NCBI RefSeq assembly: GCF_003265705.1
Contig: NW_020313057.1
Coordinates: 2,825,893-2,889,892, forward strand
Source: Callorhinus ursinus
Lineage: Eukaryota > Chordata > Mammalia > Carnivora > Otariidae
Direction of reading: 5' to 3'
DNA length: 64,000 nucleotides
The notes under the pieces were generated by a model. The model saw nothing but the letters and a program-made list of their open reading frames with translations. It was not told where the DNA came from and searched no databases. Below are positions 1-11,500 of the stretch, piece after piece (positions within the stretch are counted from its first letter, which is position 1; each line of letters opens with the position of its first letter). A program made the position numbers and the translations under genes.

Positions 1-302
1 TCTTAAACAGTAGACATTTCTCTCTCACAGTTCTAGAGGCTGGCAGTCCAACATCAGGGTACTGGCTGATTTTGGTAACCGCTGAGAACTCTTCCTGGCT
101 TGCAAATGGCTGCCTTCTTTCTCACGTGGTGAGGGAAAGAGTGAGCTTTGGTGTCTCTTCCTCTTGCAAGGACACTGATCTCATCATGCGGTCTCACCCT
201 TATGGCCTCATCTCATCACCTCACAACAGCCCTACCTCCAGGTGTCATTACACTGGGAGATAGGGCTTTACCATATGAATGGGGGGGGGGCACATCAGCC
301 CC
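1..302 (-). mobile_element. MaLR-type LTR fragment (MST/MLT1-like), reverse orientation
   Basis: The stretch reads as the reverse complement of a mammalian MaLR LTR. It has the segment around 'ctcacagttctagaggctg', a 'tcttgcaaggacactgatc' block, a 'tggcctcatctcatcacctc' block and a terminal 'accatatgaatggggg'. The element is cut by the left window edge. Its subfamily cannot be fixed by eye. The open frames across it are incidental. Confidence 0.7.
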
Positions 303-2319
303 TAACAGTCTGTGTGTGACAGAAGTGACAGAATTGACTGTCTACCCGACAGCCCCTGCTCTCCGCCCTTCGCTGCCGAAGTGCCTGTTCCCATTTTCCC
401 AGCTTCCTTTGTGTCTCTGGTGATCACATGACACAGTTCCGGCCAATCAGATGCAAGCAGGTCCCCCTGGGGGCTTCTGGGAGTGACTGCCCCCAGACAG
501 AGGGAGAGACTTCTTAGAGGGGGGAGGTGTACCCAGCTGTCTTTCCTCTGGGAGCTGCTGTATGGGGCTGCTAAGGCAGGGCACGACAGCAAGAGCCGGG
601 GTCCCCGATAAGACCACGGAGCTCTGAAGCAGCCCTGGACGATCTGACCTCAGGTTCTTGTGTGAGTTAAAAACAAGTGCCTGCGGTTTCAGCTGCGTCT
701 GGTCAGGTGCGGTCACATGTGTCCCAGGGCGTCCTCACTGATGTGTGTGGTGTACAGAGAGAACCTGGAGTCGGAGGGACGTAGCCTTGAGAAGCACCCA
801 CCTCTGAGACTTCCCTCAAGGCGTGGTACCGCACTGTTGCAGTGTGGGTACTCGTCTCCCCCGCTAGCTGTGAGCTCGGGCGTCAGGGACCGCGTCTCGT
901 TCCTCTCTGGGTCTTTAGGGCCCAAGCCGAGGCTCACCCGGAGGAGGGACAGGGCCAGTGTTTAAGGACACGAGAGGAAACGCTTGGCTCTGGCCTTGCT
1001 GGCCACCGTGGGTTTAATATTCCCGTCTTGGTTTTGGTGTCTACCAAAACAAGACCGGCTAATGCTGTTGTTCCCAGAAGGCCCATGAGGTAACCTGAAG
1101 AGAAGTGGGAAAACAGACTTTAATTGAAAGTACCTGGGCTGTGTAAATAGCTGCTCTCTGGGGTTTAGTTAGAGCCAGACAGTCCTCTGAAGAACCAGAC
1201 GGAGACCTAGCCCCATTTTTATTGTGGAAGCAGAAATCAAATAAAAGTCGACTTGTATTCTTGTAATTATGAAACATTTTAACCATTCAGAAAATACACA
1301 TAATTGTAACCATTGTTTTTGGCATGGTGTTCTCCCCCCCTTTTTTTTTGAGAATGAAAAACGGAAAAAAATTTCCAGACAAGCTGTATCAGTGAAAGGG
1401 TAAGCTGAGTGAGTGGAAGCCAGAGCACGTTCTTTCCTAGAAACAAATCTGTTTGACACACAATACGGCTGAAATTTAGCAGGTTTGAGATGAAAATGAT
1501 AGGATTACTGGCTGTCATTTTATCAGTAAGGAAACAGACCCAGAAAGATGGGTGTCAGTTTGCGGGCTTTTTATTTGAGATTCTTGCTGCTCTGTCACAT
1601 GTTACTGGTAACTTATTAAGACAAAAGTGTGTTGAATCTCATCAGCCAGCAAGCACCAGGAACAGGTGTGGTCATACCCAAGTGTGGTTCATTTAGCTTG
1701 CTGTCGTAGGTGAACGTAGCCCAGAAGAACGTTGAAATTCTCCTGGAAAGCAGAGTTCGGATTGTGCTTGAGCAGGGTGTTTTGAAGGCGGGACTGGGGG
1801 AATAGAGCCAGACCTAGGTTGGATGTTGTTGTCAGGAAGCAGGCACAGTTCATTGATGGGGTATATTAACAGTATTTATCTAGGAGGCAGGAGATGAATG
1901 TGTTGTGAGAGCTGTCACTTAGTAAAAAGTTAGCAGTCGCACCTGTTAGATCAGAAGGATGTCTTGTTTTCCTGGTGGCATTGTGGGCTCGACTGTGTCC
2001 CATTGTGAGCATTCTTTATGTTCTGGTGGCAGTATTGGGGACGGCTTGTAAGGTTGGTCATTACTTCTCTAGTTGTCAGTAGGGCTGATTTTCACCTTTC
2101 CAGTAGTTTTTTACTTAATTTTATCCTGAATCCTGATGCTTGAGGAGGGATAGGATTTAACAGAGGGACGAGATGGTGGTAAATGAGGAATCTAAAGGGG
2201 ATGTCTGAAGTTACTGTGTCTGTGCAGTCACTGGCTTTTGATGTTTTTATTTGTTTGTTTTTTTAACATTGTAGTTGATCAGTGCTACTATCTCACGTTT
2301 AAAAAAGGGCGGAGGGCAG
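303..2319. other. non-coding stretch, no gene recognised
   Basis: About 2 kb of mixed-composition sequence. Both strands show only short frames without recognisable protein content, and I identify no repeat with confidence. It lies upstream of the FAM107B start-codon exon and is probably intronic or 5' flanking sequence of that gene. Confidence 0.5.
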
Positions 2320-2430
2320 GGGCGCCTGGCTGGCTCATTCAGAAGAGCGTGCGACTCCTGATCTCAAAGGTGGTGAGTTTGAGCCCCATGTTGGGTGTAG
2401 AGATTACTGAAATAAGTAAAACTTTTTTTC
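2320..2430 (+). mobile_element. short tRNA-Lys-derived carnivoran SINE
   Basis: It begins 'ggcgcctggctggctcattc' and continues through a tRNA-Lys-like body (gcgactcctgatctcaaagg, then gtttgagccccatgttgggt) to 'gtagagattactgaaataag'. This is the short variant that keeps the tRNA anticodon and T-arm region but lacks the CT-rich body of the long Can-SINE. It is diverged and is not a functional tRNA. Confidence 0.8.
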
Positions 2431-2739
2431 AGAAAGGTCAAATCAGTAGTTTTCTTTTACCTTGAGAGGCTTTTTTTTTTTTTTTAAATCCTCAAAAGGA
2501 ATTTGTACTCTTCTAGAATTTGGCAGGATATAGAAGGAGATGGCGTGTGGTGCTGCTGTTAAAGTATGCTTAAAAATTTAAACATATTAGCATCTTTAAA
2601 GATGCTATCCAGTATTGATGAAGTGGTAATGTTAATGGCGGTGCTAGAGATTGCGCCAAATGTGTAGAAAATGTAGAAAATCCACTGGGAGAATTCAGTA
2701 TAGTCATCAGAAGTGACAGAGCCCGTGTGGAACGCCGTA

Positions 2740-2890
2740 GCGGGGAGCAGTCAGATACTGGTTCTAGTTCAGGCATTGTCCTTTCTCTGGGAACTTAGCC
2801 AAGCCATTTCCTGGGCCTCAGTTTCCTCATCCGAAGTAACACGGAAGTTGTACAAATGGCCTCTGTGCTCCTTTAAAGTTTCTGTCCCTA
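2740..2890 (+). mobile_element. MIR-like fragment
   Basis: The core 'cctgggcctcagtttcctca' followed by a degenerate tail matches the conserved MIR region. Ends are approximate. Confidence 0.5.
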
Positions 2891-3754
2891 AGTCCTTTTA
2901 AAGATAACCTTCTCTTTTGAAAATATTTGGTTGGTTAGTTGGGCCAAGTCATAAATTTTATGAAATTATTATTCGGCTCTTGAGGACAGGAATATTTGAG
3001 GACTTTGACAGCTAGTCCAGCTGGATGTTTTTTGGAGTCTGTGTAGTTTCCTTCCTCTGAGGAATGATGAGGCCTAAATCAGTCATCTTCCCAGTGTACC
3101 CCCTTTGTGGTTTCCTGACATGAATGACTGAGGTGTTTCTTCCTAGAAAATAACACAACGAAAGTGCTGAAGGAGGCCTCTTTACTTAGGAACTTGCGGT
3201 TTGGGAATACACTCTGGTAGCCTTATTTTTCAAACCTGAATTTTGTGAATATAAAATAGTGTAACATAAAAATGTGTTGCCTGCAGATTTTGAAATAATA
3301 ATAGAAACCGGAAGAGTAAAAGAAATTCATCAAAAGTTGCATCATTTAAAAAATGGTAAGCCAGGTGGTTTGTAGAATGTGTGTTTGGGACTGCCACGTG
3401 ACAGCTGCATTTTAGCTGCCAGTAGACAGGCCTTCTGTGTTTAGTTGTCACGGCCCATGGTGTCTGTCACTGGTGGGCATTGAGGTTTCTGCCCAGGTGG
3501 GCTGGTGTTTAACGTACACCGAAACCTAAAGATCGTTCTATAGCCTTCAAAGATGTCAAGCAGGTGCTCATCAAGAGGTATGTCAGTGGTGGTGCCAGTG
3601 AGAGTGCCCAAACACCCCCACCCCAGTCGGTAGCTTTGTAACAGAAGTGCTAAAACACAATGAAGAAGACAAACCAATAGGTGGGTTGCATCATGCTGTT
3701 CATTTAGGGGAAAGAGCATGGAGCATACTTCCAAACATGAGTTCATCTGGAAGA

Positions 3755-3940
3755 GGCTCTAGAGCAAAGTGGTTAAGAGCGTGGACTGTGGAGCTAGCTG
3801 GGTGATACTGCCCACTTACTGACCTTTTAGCCCTAAGTGAATTACCCAGCTTCTCTGGGCCTCAGTGTCTCTGTGCCTCCGATAGGGTAAATTTCAGTAC
3901 CTTACCTCAGAGGTTGTGTGGCACACAGTGAGCATGAAAA
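3755..3940 (+). mobile_element. MIR SINE
   Basis: The order of blocks is that of MIR: 'aaagtggttaagagcgtgga', then 'cacttactgacctttta', then 'ctctgggcctcagtgtctct', then a 'taccttacctcagaggttgt' tail. It is ancient and degenerate. Confidence 0.75.
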
Positions 3941-3944
3941 CATA

Positions 3945-4040
3945 GACTGCTGGGCCTGCCCCTAGCAGTTCTGATTCAGTAGCTCTCAGGCTGGGCATTT
4001 GCATTTAGCAAGTTCCTGGTGCTGATGCTGTGCCTTGCAT
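3945..4040 (+). mobile_element. MER5A-like hAT DNA transposon fragment
   Basis: The blocks 'tgctgggcctgcccctagca', 'ttctgattcagtagctctca' and 'gcatttgcatttagcaagtt' fit the internal part of MER5A/Charlie-type elements. The terminal inverted repeats are not recognisable. Confidence 0.6.
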
Positions 4041-4049
4041 GATGTTTTG

Positions 4050-4400
4050 AATAGCTTTTGTACATGCAGACGCACATACTAGAAAGTAGGGGGCATACTG
4101 TTTTGGAACCTGGTATTTTTTTCTATTTGATACATGGTGAATATTTCCCCTTTTATTGTTTAAAAATATAATGTTTAAGGCACATTGTAACCCAATATTA
4201 GATATTTAAGTGGTTTCCTTTTTTTTTTCACTATCATAGATTGTAGACAGATGTTCTTATGCAATACATTCTTGTCTGCATCTCTGATTATCATCTTGGA
4301 GTAAATTCCTAGAAGTGAAATTACCATGTTTCAGGGTGTGTACATGTTAAAGCCTTTTCCCACAGACTGCTAGCAAATTCTTCAGAAAGGATGCGGCGAA
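4050..4400 (-). mobile_element. old L1 (L1M-type) 3' UTR fragment, antisense
   Basis: The block 'gagtaaattcctagaagtga' followed by a degraded 'attaccatgtttcagggtgt' is the antisense of the 3' region of ancient L1 elements. It is strongly diverged. Confidence 0.6.
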
Positions 4401-4409
4401 AATTTGTCT

Positions 4410-5560
4410 TCTGACAAATGGTCCATGAGACTAGTTACTGATTTTCTAAATGTAAGGGAATGAGGAGAAAAAACTGTCATTAACTTCATAAAACTCACAG
4501 GTATTTGGGATTTGGTGGGAATAAGCAAGAAGAATATCTATGGATTTCTAAAGAAGACAAAGATGCATAAAGAGAAACTAGGTGGGGAGTAACAGGGTGA
4601 ACTGTGGCATGATTCTGAGTGGTTTTTAGGATTCACACGAATTTATTCAATTATGGTGCAATATATACTTGATATAGGAGACTTTATGCCAAGGGGGATA
4701 AATAGTTTTTTATTTACCCTATATGGTACATGTGTGTTTTTTCACTATGATATCTAGGAGCTCCCCTGGATTTGAAGTTTTGGTTTAATAAAGTCTGGTC
4801 CATGCTCCTTTCTTAGGAGCATGTCTCTAGCTCTGGGCCAAGCAGTTGAGACTCTTTTAGGGGGACTTGGAGTGAAGGTGGCTGCATCTGGGGAAATTCA
4901 GTATCACTACCAGAAAATTTAATCACTGTAGATTTCATGTGAAGTCCATGGTGTTCTTGGGAACAGGGCTGAGTTGGAGTGGAGGCCAAGGTGGGGGTAT
5001 GTGTGAAATATCAGAGGAACACCTTCTCCTGGTGCATCTGGCTCTAATGATGGGGCCAAGTTCTGCAGCCCTTGGCTCCAAGCCCCTGTGGTTGGGAGCA
5101 ACCGAGAAGCTGGACTCTTCTGTATTATCAGAATGTTAGAACTGGTAAGGGATCTCAAGGGTCATCTGGTCCAGCCCTCTCTTTTTACAGATAAGGAAGT
5201 TAAATAATTTATTATTTTCACTTAAACTTTACCTCATAAGTTTTTAAAATCAGATAGTCAGCCCTGGAATAGAATTGACTGGTTATTCTTCCCTTGTTCT
5301 GGAAGAATCTAAGCTTTTGAGAACTGAAGCCGCCGAATGGTAGACAATAAAGCCGATGGCAGGGGTGACTCTGGTCCTGTGGCTCAGTCCTGGGACACTG
5401 AACTGATTGAAAGTCAAACCTGCACTACCCCTGAGTCGCAGGAGCTTCACTTTGCCTTTCTTCAGATCTGTACACTCTTGTACGGTCCCCAAGGGCTTCA
5501 GAGTAACCTTGGCTATAGGGTGGCTCTCTTCTTGTACCAGCCCCATGTTTTCCGGAATTT
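4410..5560. other. non-coding stretch with one ancient repeat-like segment
   Basis: No gene is recognised. Positions about 5125-5280 ('gatctcaagggtcatctggt', then 'ttttacagataaggaagtta') resemble the ancient mammal-wide repeats that share the 'ttttacagatgaggaaactg' core. I cannot assign a family. Confidence 0.4.
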
Positions 5561-5725
5561 TTTTTCTTTACACTTTTTTATTGTTATGTTAATCACCATA
5601 CATTACATCATTAGTTTGTGATGTACTGTTCCATGATTCATTGTTTGTGCATAACACCCAGTGCTCCATGCAGTACGTGCCCTCTAATACCCATCACCAG
5701 GCTAACCCATCCTCCCACCCCCCCC
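5561..5725 (-). mobile_element. carnivoran L1 3' end, antisense, 5' truncated
   Basis: The segment 'gttaatcaccatacattaca' to 'gcataacacccagtgctcca' is the reverse complement of the carnivoran L1 3' terminus; the same sequence occurs in sense at 12.9 kb. It is flanked by 14-nt target-site duplications, 5547-5560 and 5726-5739 (gttttccggaattt / gttttccagaattt, one mismatch). Confidence 0.9.
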
Positions 5726-5929
5726 GTTTTCCAGAATTTACACATACTAGTTTTCTTTGTGCAATTCAGAAAAGTGGTTTTCTTTTTTCTCTTTTAGTAA
5801 ACACGTGTGACAAGTGCTTCTTTTTAAAAACAACAGCTGCTCTGAGCACAAACTGTGCCTACTACCACTGGGTGACACTGTTAGACCACAAAACAGTCTT
5901 CTCTGGGAAAAGCAAGGGTCCTTGAACTT

Positions 5930-6650
5930 CAGATCTTATCAAGCTGCTTTACGTAGGAGAGAGAGCAGCTCAGAGTCACTTAACGGTCATGTATCAAATG
6001 TTATTTGATGAGTGTAATTTATCTGTCTAAGGCAATTTTAAGGCCAGTGACTTTAAGGTAATCAATTATTAAAGAAATCTGTTAATTGACCGCATTTCAG
6101 TTGCTCATAGGTTTGTGCAGATTAATGGGCTGCATATTAATGAAATACTAATTATGGGAATTTTAATGTAAGCCAACATACTAATATTTATTTCTCACCA
6201 GACAATAATTTGAGTTATCTTTTTATGGCAAAAGACTCACTGCTTACACACAGCATTTAATGTTACAGACTTTTAGTGAATGTTTTATTGGATCATTTTG
6301 TTCAAGAGTGAGCATAATCTGCTGGGTTAGAAAAATGGACATTTGGTTCCCTGTACTGATCCGTATCAAAAGAAGAGACTTGCCTAGAACTCATTCTGGG
6401 CTCCTTCAAAATCAAATGAGGGTGGAGAATGTGTTCAAAGCAAGGGTTGACCTCCTCTCCCACCCCTCCCGTTTGCCCCCTTTTGTAAATCTGAGCTCAA
6501 TACTTCACTTGACCTGCATATCACCTGGCCAGTTTTAGTTGAACAATATGTGGAAAGCACACTGAGATGTTTCTGAGGATGAGAAATAAGTAAGAATCAG
6601 GCTTTTCTTTTGTGAGCTTAATGTGATGGATAAGAAAACTTCAGATAGAG
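5930..6650. other. AT-rich repeat-free block, candidate conserved non-coding element
   Basis: No repeat family and no coding potential are recognised. Positions 6060-6200 hold a cluster of TAAT/ATTA cores (for example 'gcatattaatgaaatactaa'). The composition is like conserved developmental enhancers. Conservation is inferred and cannot be tested from one genome. Confidence 0.35.
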
Positions 6651-6651
6651 G

Positions 6652-7101
6652 GTTTTTTTTTTTTTTTAAAGATTTAATTATTTGAGGGGCACCTGGGTGG
6701 CTCAGTCGTTAAGCATCTGCCTTCAGCTCAGATCATGATCCCAGGGTCCTGGAATCAAGCCCTGCATTGGGCTCCCCGCTCATCAGGAAGCCTGCTTCTC
6801 CCTCTCCCTCTGCCCCTGCTTGTGTTCCCTCTCTCCTGTGTCTCTCTATGTCAAATAAATAAAGTCTTAAAAAAAAATAAAGATTTAATTATTTGAGAAA
6901 GTGAGGGAGAGAGAGTGTGTGTGTGTGCGTGTAAAAGCAAGTCAGGGGGAGGGGCAGATGGAGAGGGAGAGAGAGAATCCCAAGCAGACTCTCTGCTGAG
7001 CACCTAGCCCGATGTGGGGCTTGATCTCATGACCCTGAAATCCTGACCTGAGCCGAAACCAAGAGTTGGACACTCAACCGACTGAGTCACCCAGGCGCCC
7101 C
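6652..7101 (-). mobile_element. Can-SINE, antisense, interrupted by another SINE
   Basis: An antisense Can-SINE: poly-T, 'aaagatttaattatttgag', a GA-rich body, 'ctctgctgagcacctagccc', then the inverted tRNA head ending 'gagtcacccaggcgcccc'. A sense SINE splits it at 6687-6877. Confidence 0.9.
6687..6877 (+). mobile_element. Can-SINE inserted inside an older Can-SINE
   Basis: A complete element from 'ggcacctgggtggctcagtc' to 'aaataaataaagtctt' plus an A tail. It is bounded by an exact 20-nt duplication, taaagatttaattatttgag, at 6667-6686 and 6878-6897. The duplicated sequence is the A/T-rich tail region of the host SINE. Confidence 0.95.
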
Positions 7102-7599
7102 CAAATAGTTTTAATAGAAGTAGACTTCAGTAGCCTAAGAAGAACATTAACAGTGTCCTGTTGGGCTGGAGGTGAGGGATCCCTCATGAGGAGTCAGGAA
7201 AAGCGTTGTGAAAGGAGCTCCTTTATTTGGACAGTCTAATCCTCCAGTGTTTGTTCCCGTCATTCCATACATTTTTATTGAGTGGCCGTGGTGTGACACA
7301 AGCATGATGCTGGGCACGCAGCAGGGAGTGAACCCAGATCTGTTGCTGACCCCATGGTCTGCAGCAAAGGTACAAGGAGTTGGTGGCCCCAGCTTTCTAC
7401 TGGTCCTTTTGCATTATGTAGTCACTGTGTGGCTTCCTCTCCTTATGGCTTATTTTTGAGTCATTGTGCTAGAGCTGTGGGATGGTTTAAGTCAGTCAGA
7501 GGTCTCTTCCCTGCTGAAGGGATGACCATCTGTTCTTGAAGAGAGACAACATGGGTATATAGGAAAAATTAACTCATGATAAGTGTCAAATTCGTGGGT
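7102..7599. other. non-coding stretch
   Basis: No gene is recognised. A segment near 7265-7345 ('catttttattgagtggccgt', 'atgctgggcacgcagcaggg') looks like a degraded ancient MIR/L2-age repeat. Confidence 0.4.
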
Positions 7600-8860
7600 A
7601 AAGGGGGGGAGCAAGCAGAATTGTCTGCATCAGTCCAGACGAGAGGAGGATGGTTCTTGAGAAGTGGCTGTGGGAAGATTCGTGGCGAGGTCCGCTTTGA
7701 ATTGGATCTTTGCGAGGGGCCTGGACTTTTCACTGGCTTTGATGACAGAATGCCACCTGGGAAGAAATCAGGAACAGAGGTGGAGTTAGGAATGTGTATG
7801 GGTTTTTTGTGTGGACTGGTTTGTCAGAGTAGATGGTTTATGCTGGAGAGTGGGAGCCAGAAGTTTGCAAAGGTGCTTGAGGGCCAGATTGTAGAGAACC
7901 TTAAGAACCAGGCAGAAAGTTAAAATTTTATCCTGGTGTGGCAGTGATACTTGGCCTGGCGGTTCTTGATCTGATTAAATAGTCAGTGCATCATCAGATT
8001 TGGCTGGGGTGCAGCTACATTAGAGAGAAGAGTGACCGGGAGTGGTGAAGGCTGGTGAAGAGCCAGCTGCTCTATCCTGAGACTATGGGATGAAAGCGTG
8101 GGCTAGGATTATAGCAGTGGCAGTGGATGATGGTCCCAAGGACATTTATCATGAGAAAGAAACGCTGACTGTTCGATTACGCATCAAGGCTGAGGCCTAG
8201 CACATGGCAGAGATAACATCAGTTTGAAAGCTGCCTGGCTGATGGCAAAATAGGAAGTTAAGGGAAGGTGACGGGATTATTTCGGACAATGGAAGAATGG
8301 TGTGTGTGGTGTCCTCTCTATTGCTATTGAAAAACAATAATTTCAACTTAAATTTGCCTGGGATGGTTTCCACTAGAATATAAGGGGTCTGCTCTCTCCT
8401 GTTTAGTGTTCTATCCTTATCTGGCCCATAGGGGGCACTCAGTGAACAAACCAGTGAGGTTGAGCTCAACTTTAAACATGTTGCTTCAGATGTGAAGTGT
8501 CCAGTTGGCACTTTGGAGTTTTTGACCCAGAGCTTGGGAGGAAGGGAACAATCTTCACCATACACCTTAGAAATGGCTCACATAGCAGAAAGGCCAAGGG
8601 CGTGTGGGTCACCAAAGGCAAGAGGATAGGGCTAAGGACCTGTTCCTGGAGAACAGTGGGAGAGAGTGGAGGGGACAGGATGCCCGGGCAGACAGGTAAG
8701 GGAGGACCAGGAGAGCATCGTCCAGAGGCTGGCTCTCACATCGAGGAGGAGATGGGCAATGGCTTTGAGTGCCAGGGAGAGGCTAAGGAGGAGCCCGAAG
8801 GAGCACCCCTGTACGTGGACTGCGGTGCAGATGGGAACCTCCTGCGGAGGCGGTAGATGA
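7600..8860 (+). mobile_element. ancient mammal-wide repeat remnant, family not assigned
   Basis: Scattered blocks such as 'cttgagggccagattgtaga', 'ttaaaattttatcctggtgt' and 'gcagtggcagtggatgatgg' follow the order of a long, very old mammalian interspersed repeat whose name I cannot give with confidence. The frames of 115-122 codons across it have no recognisable protein content. Similar pieces occur near 18.9-19.07 kb and 50.47-50.58 kb. Confidence 0.4.
8425..8438 (+). promoter_or_regulatory. CTCF-like motif
   Basis: CCCATAGGGGGCAC matches the core CTCF consensus CCASYAGRKGGCRS at 12 of 14 positions. It is a sequence match only. Confidence 0.35.
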
Positions 8861-10024
8861 TCACTGCGCAGAATTTGTTTTCCGTGATCTGTTAGTGATC
8901 CAGTGGTGGCTTTTTGTCCTTGGCTGCCTCACAGATCACCGTCCTCGTGGACAGACCTGAGGGCCGGAGCACAGGACCTCTTACCTGAAAGAACATCGGA
9001 CTGAACCCGTGGCACAGTCGGCCGGGTGGATAGCCGCCGAGAAGGAGGCCCGCCTCTCAGGTTGGAATATCTCGGGATTCAAACTCGGGCCCAGCCATTT
9101 TCTTGTACTTGTCGGGTTGAGAAACCATTCTGTGCTTTTGTGCTTCAGGTAGGACTCGGTAGCTGGGACATGCAGAGCCCAGAAGCAGAGCAGGCTCTGC
9201 CATGCCCTGTGGTATGGGCTGTCGTCATGTGGCTGTGCTGCGGGTCACTACCCTTGGCGGTGACGCCAGTCACTTGGTTGTCCCTCTCCTTTCTTTCAGG
9301 TGCGTGCTGCCCTTGGTCAGGGCAGAGGAGCATTCCCTTCCCCCCACCCATCATTCACTACTCACAGAAGTAGGGTAGTACTGCAGGCCACCAGAATTCT
9401 AGAATCTGCCCTGGAGGCATGGGGAGGGAGGGAATGTGCAGAATTCAGGTCTTATCTGAAGGGCCACGGGGAGGTTAAGCAAATTGTGAGCGTCAATAAG
9501 GTTGTCTTGATGTTTGAAGAGTAACTCTTTATATCGGGCCAAACTAGGAGATGTTTTGTTTTCATAAATCCCTTATTTTTATATAATTGCTCTGTGCTCA
9601 GAATAGTTATTTGCAACAGATTTCCGAGAAGTCGGGGAGAAATGGCCACCCAGTTCTGTAGGTAAGAAGACTGAAGCATAGAGATTGGGAAATTATCTGG
9701 AGTTTCAACGCCTTGGCAGGCTCGGGCTGCAAGCTCCGCTCTTGCCTTTGGCTTTGTCTGTCAGGGATTTTCTCGTCCCCTCCACCATCTCCCCCTCCCA
9801 AGTCCCTCTCTGTCACCTAAGTCCAAATTGGAAAGATGAGCAGAGCAGAGACCATGAGTGGGTTTATCCATTAAACTTTGTCTCAACTAGTAAACTTGCA
9901 GTGCATGGCTATCCATTTTCACTTCGAGAGAATGTTAGTTAATGGAGAGGTAGATTAATTTATTAACTAATTCATTGGAACTATTTAACGGTCTAATTTA
10001 TTGAGCGGCTGCTGCAGGGGCAGG
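8861..10024. other. non-coding stretch
   Basis: No gene or confident repeat is recognised. Frames of 75-115 codons occur on both strands, but they show no domain, no consistent codon bias and no splice-site support. Confidence 0.4.
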
Positions 10025-10056
10025 TATGGTGGATGGTGGATGGTGGATGGTGGATG
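10025..10056 (+). repeat. short heptamer tandem repeat (ATGGTGG)n
   Basis: Four consecutive ATGGTGG units plus a partial unit. It is a microsatellite-scale repeat next to a MIR-like segment. Confidence 0.85.
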
Positions 10057-10059
10057 TTT

Positions 10060-10220
10060 TCGGAAAGTTTCCTTTCATGTTTACAACCACTCAGCAAATG
10101 TAGGTATGTGAGCTCTGATTCACAGTTGAGGAAATTAAGACCCAGATTAAGTAATTTATACAAAATCACCTACCTGCTGAGTGACATAATCAGGGTTCTA
10201 ATTCAGGATAAATAGTCTTC
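10060..10220 (-). mobile_element. MIR-like fragment, antisense
   Basis: 'gttgaggaaattaagaccca' followed by 'gtaatttatacaaaatcacc' and 'aatcagggttctaattcagg' matches antisense MIR block order. It is degenerate. Confidence 0.55.
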
Positions 10221-10374
10221 AAACCTGGTCTTCTTTTCCATTTTACTGTATTACTTCTTATGGACTGAACAAGGTTTAAAATGGTTAAAATAACAAAATT
10301 CTAGTAACATAGCAGCAACCAAATGATCTCTAGATAGTAATTTTAATAGCTATTTAATAGGTACCGTATTTAAC

Positions 10375-10860
10375 CCTAGTGTACATACAGAGAAGGGCAT
10401 AAGCCAAAAACCCGTACCGATTACTGAATTTTCAGAGTGAACAAACCTGTATAACCAGGACCTTTATCAGCAAACAGAACATTATCAGCACCCCAAGATT
10501 CCTCTTTATCCCCTTCCACTCCCAGCCCACTCCCGAGATGCTCTTTATCCTGACGTCTAACACAAAGATTGGTTTTGCCTGTTTTTGAACATTATATATG
10601 TGGAATCATCCAGTATGGACTCTTTCGTGTCTGGCTTTCTTTGCTCAATACTGTATTTGTGAGATTCAGCCTTGCAGTTGCTGTCTGTTCATTCCCATTG
10701 CTGTGTAGTATTTCACTGTGTCAGTGTACCGCTATGTATTTATCCATCCTACTGATAATGGACATTTGGGTCACTTCCAACGTGGAGCTGTTAAGAATAG
10801 CACTGCCATGAACATGCTTATAAAAATCTTTGTGTGTTTTCAAGAAAATGTGTCTTTCCC
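10375..10860 (-). mobile_element. old L1 (L1M-type) 3' UTR, antisense
   Basis: The blocks 'acaaacctgtataaccagga', 'cagaacattatcagcacccc', 'tatatatgtggaatcatcca' and 'gataatggacatttgggtca' run in the antisense order of L1M 3' UTRs. An 80-codon frame inside it is incidental. Confidence 0.75.
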
Positions 10861-11024
10861 GCCTTCTATCCTCACTTTAATGTGATCTTCTGCAAGATGT
10901 TTTCGGTTTGGTGTCTATAAAGCTATGATGTTAGAAAGCTTCTAAAATCTTTTCAAGAGATAGAGAAAATCATCCTGTTAAAGTGAAACGGAATTCTTCC
11001 CCCCATTATCTCAGTCCAGAAGAG

Positions 11025-11115
11025 TGGAGTGCTCAAAGAGCCTCCCTTTGGAATCAGACCCAAGTTCAAATCCTAGTTCCGTTCTTTAGTAGCTGTGTGA
11101 CCCAGTGCAGCAATA
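11025..11115 (+). mobile_element. MIR fragment
   Basis: 'tttggaatcagacccaagtt' then 'ttcaaatcctagttccgttc' then 'tagtagctgtgtgacccag' is the 5' and middle part of MIR. Confidence 0.65.
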
Positions 11116-11159
11116 ACAGTGTTATTGTTCCTAATTGTTTCTTGTTGCCAGTGACAGTG

Positions 11160-11380
11160 CTAATAACAGATGACACCTGCTGAAGGTTTATGATTTCTAG
11201 TTGCTGCCTTTGGTATACATTTCACATTTACTCTTCCTAACAACCCTAGGAGATAATCTGCCGTTCTTTTTTTTTTTTTTTTTTTTTAAACTAATGAGGT
11301 AACTTGCTCAAAGACAGACTTACAGTAAATGAGAAATCTGGAATTTAGACTCAGTCCATGTGGTCTGGACTCCATGTTCT
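11160..11380 (-). mobile_element. MIR-like fragment, antisense, with an internal poly-T tract
   Basis: 'cttcctaacaaccctaggag' then 'gaggtaacttgctcaaagac' then 'gagaaatctggaatttagac' is antisense MIR order. A 22-nt T run at about 11266-11287 interrupts it. Confidence 0.55.
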
Positions 11381-11384
11381 TGAA

Positions 11385-11500
11385 GCTGTCTGAGCCTCCT
11401 TTGTAGATCATAGGGAATAGTAACCCCCCACCTCCTAGGGCCTCATCGAGTATTAAATGATGGGGAGAAACTTAGGTACACCTTCCAGGGCAGATACATA
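11385..11500 (+). mobile_element. MIR 3'-part fragment
   Basis: 'gtctgagcctcctttgtaga' through 'cgagtattaaatgatgggga' resembles the 3' half of MIR in sense. It abuts the antisense MIR on its left. Confidence 0.5.

Noticed and set aside
2320..2430. tRNA-Lys-like sequence (and similar heads in all SINEs)
   Set aside because: The tRNA similarity is that of SINE promoters. Arms are mismatched and long non-tRNA bodies or A-rich tails follow, so these are not tRNA genes.
7600..8860. Possible exon-like GC-rich frames (for example 8497-8856)
   Set aside because: The sequence order fits an ancient interspersed repeat, and no matching splice sites or domain were found.
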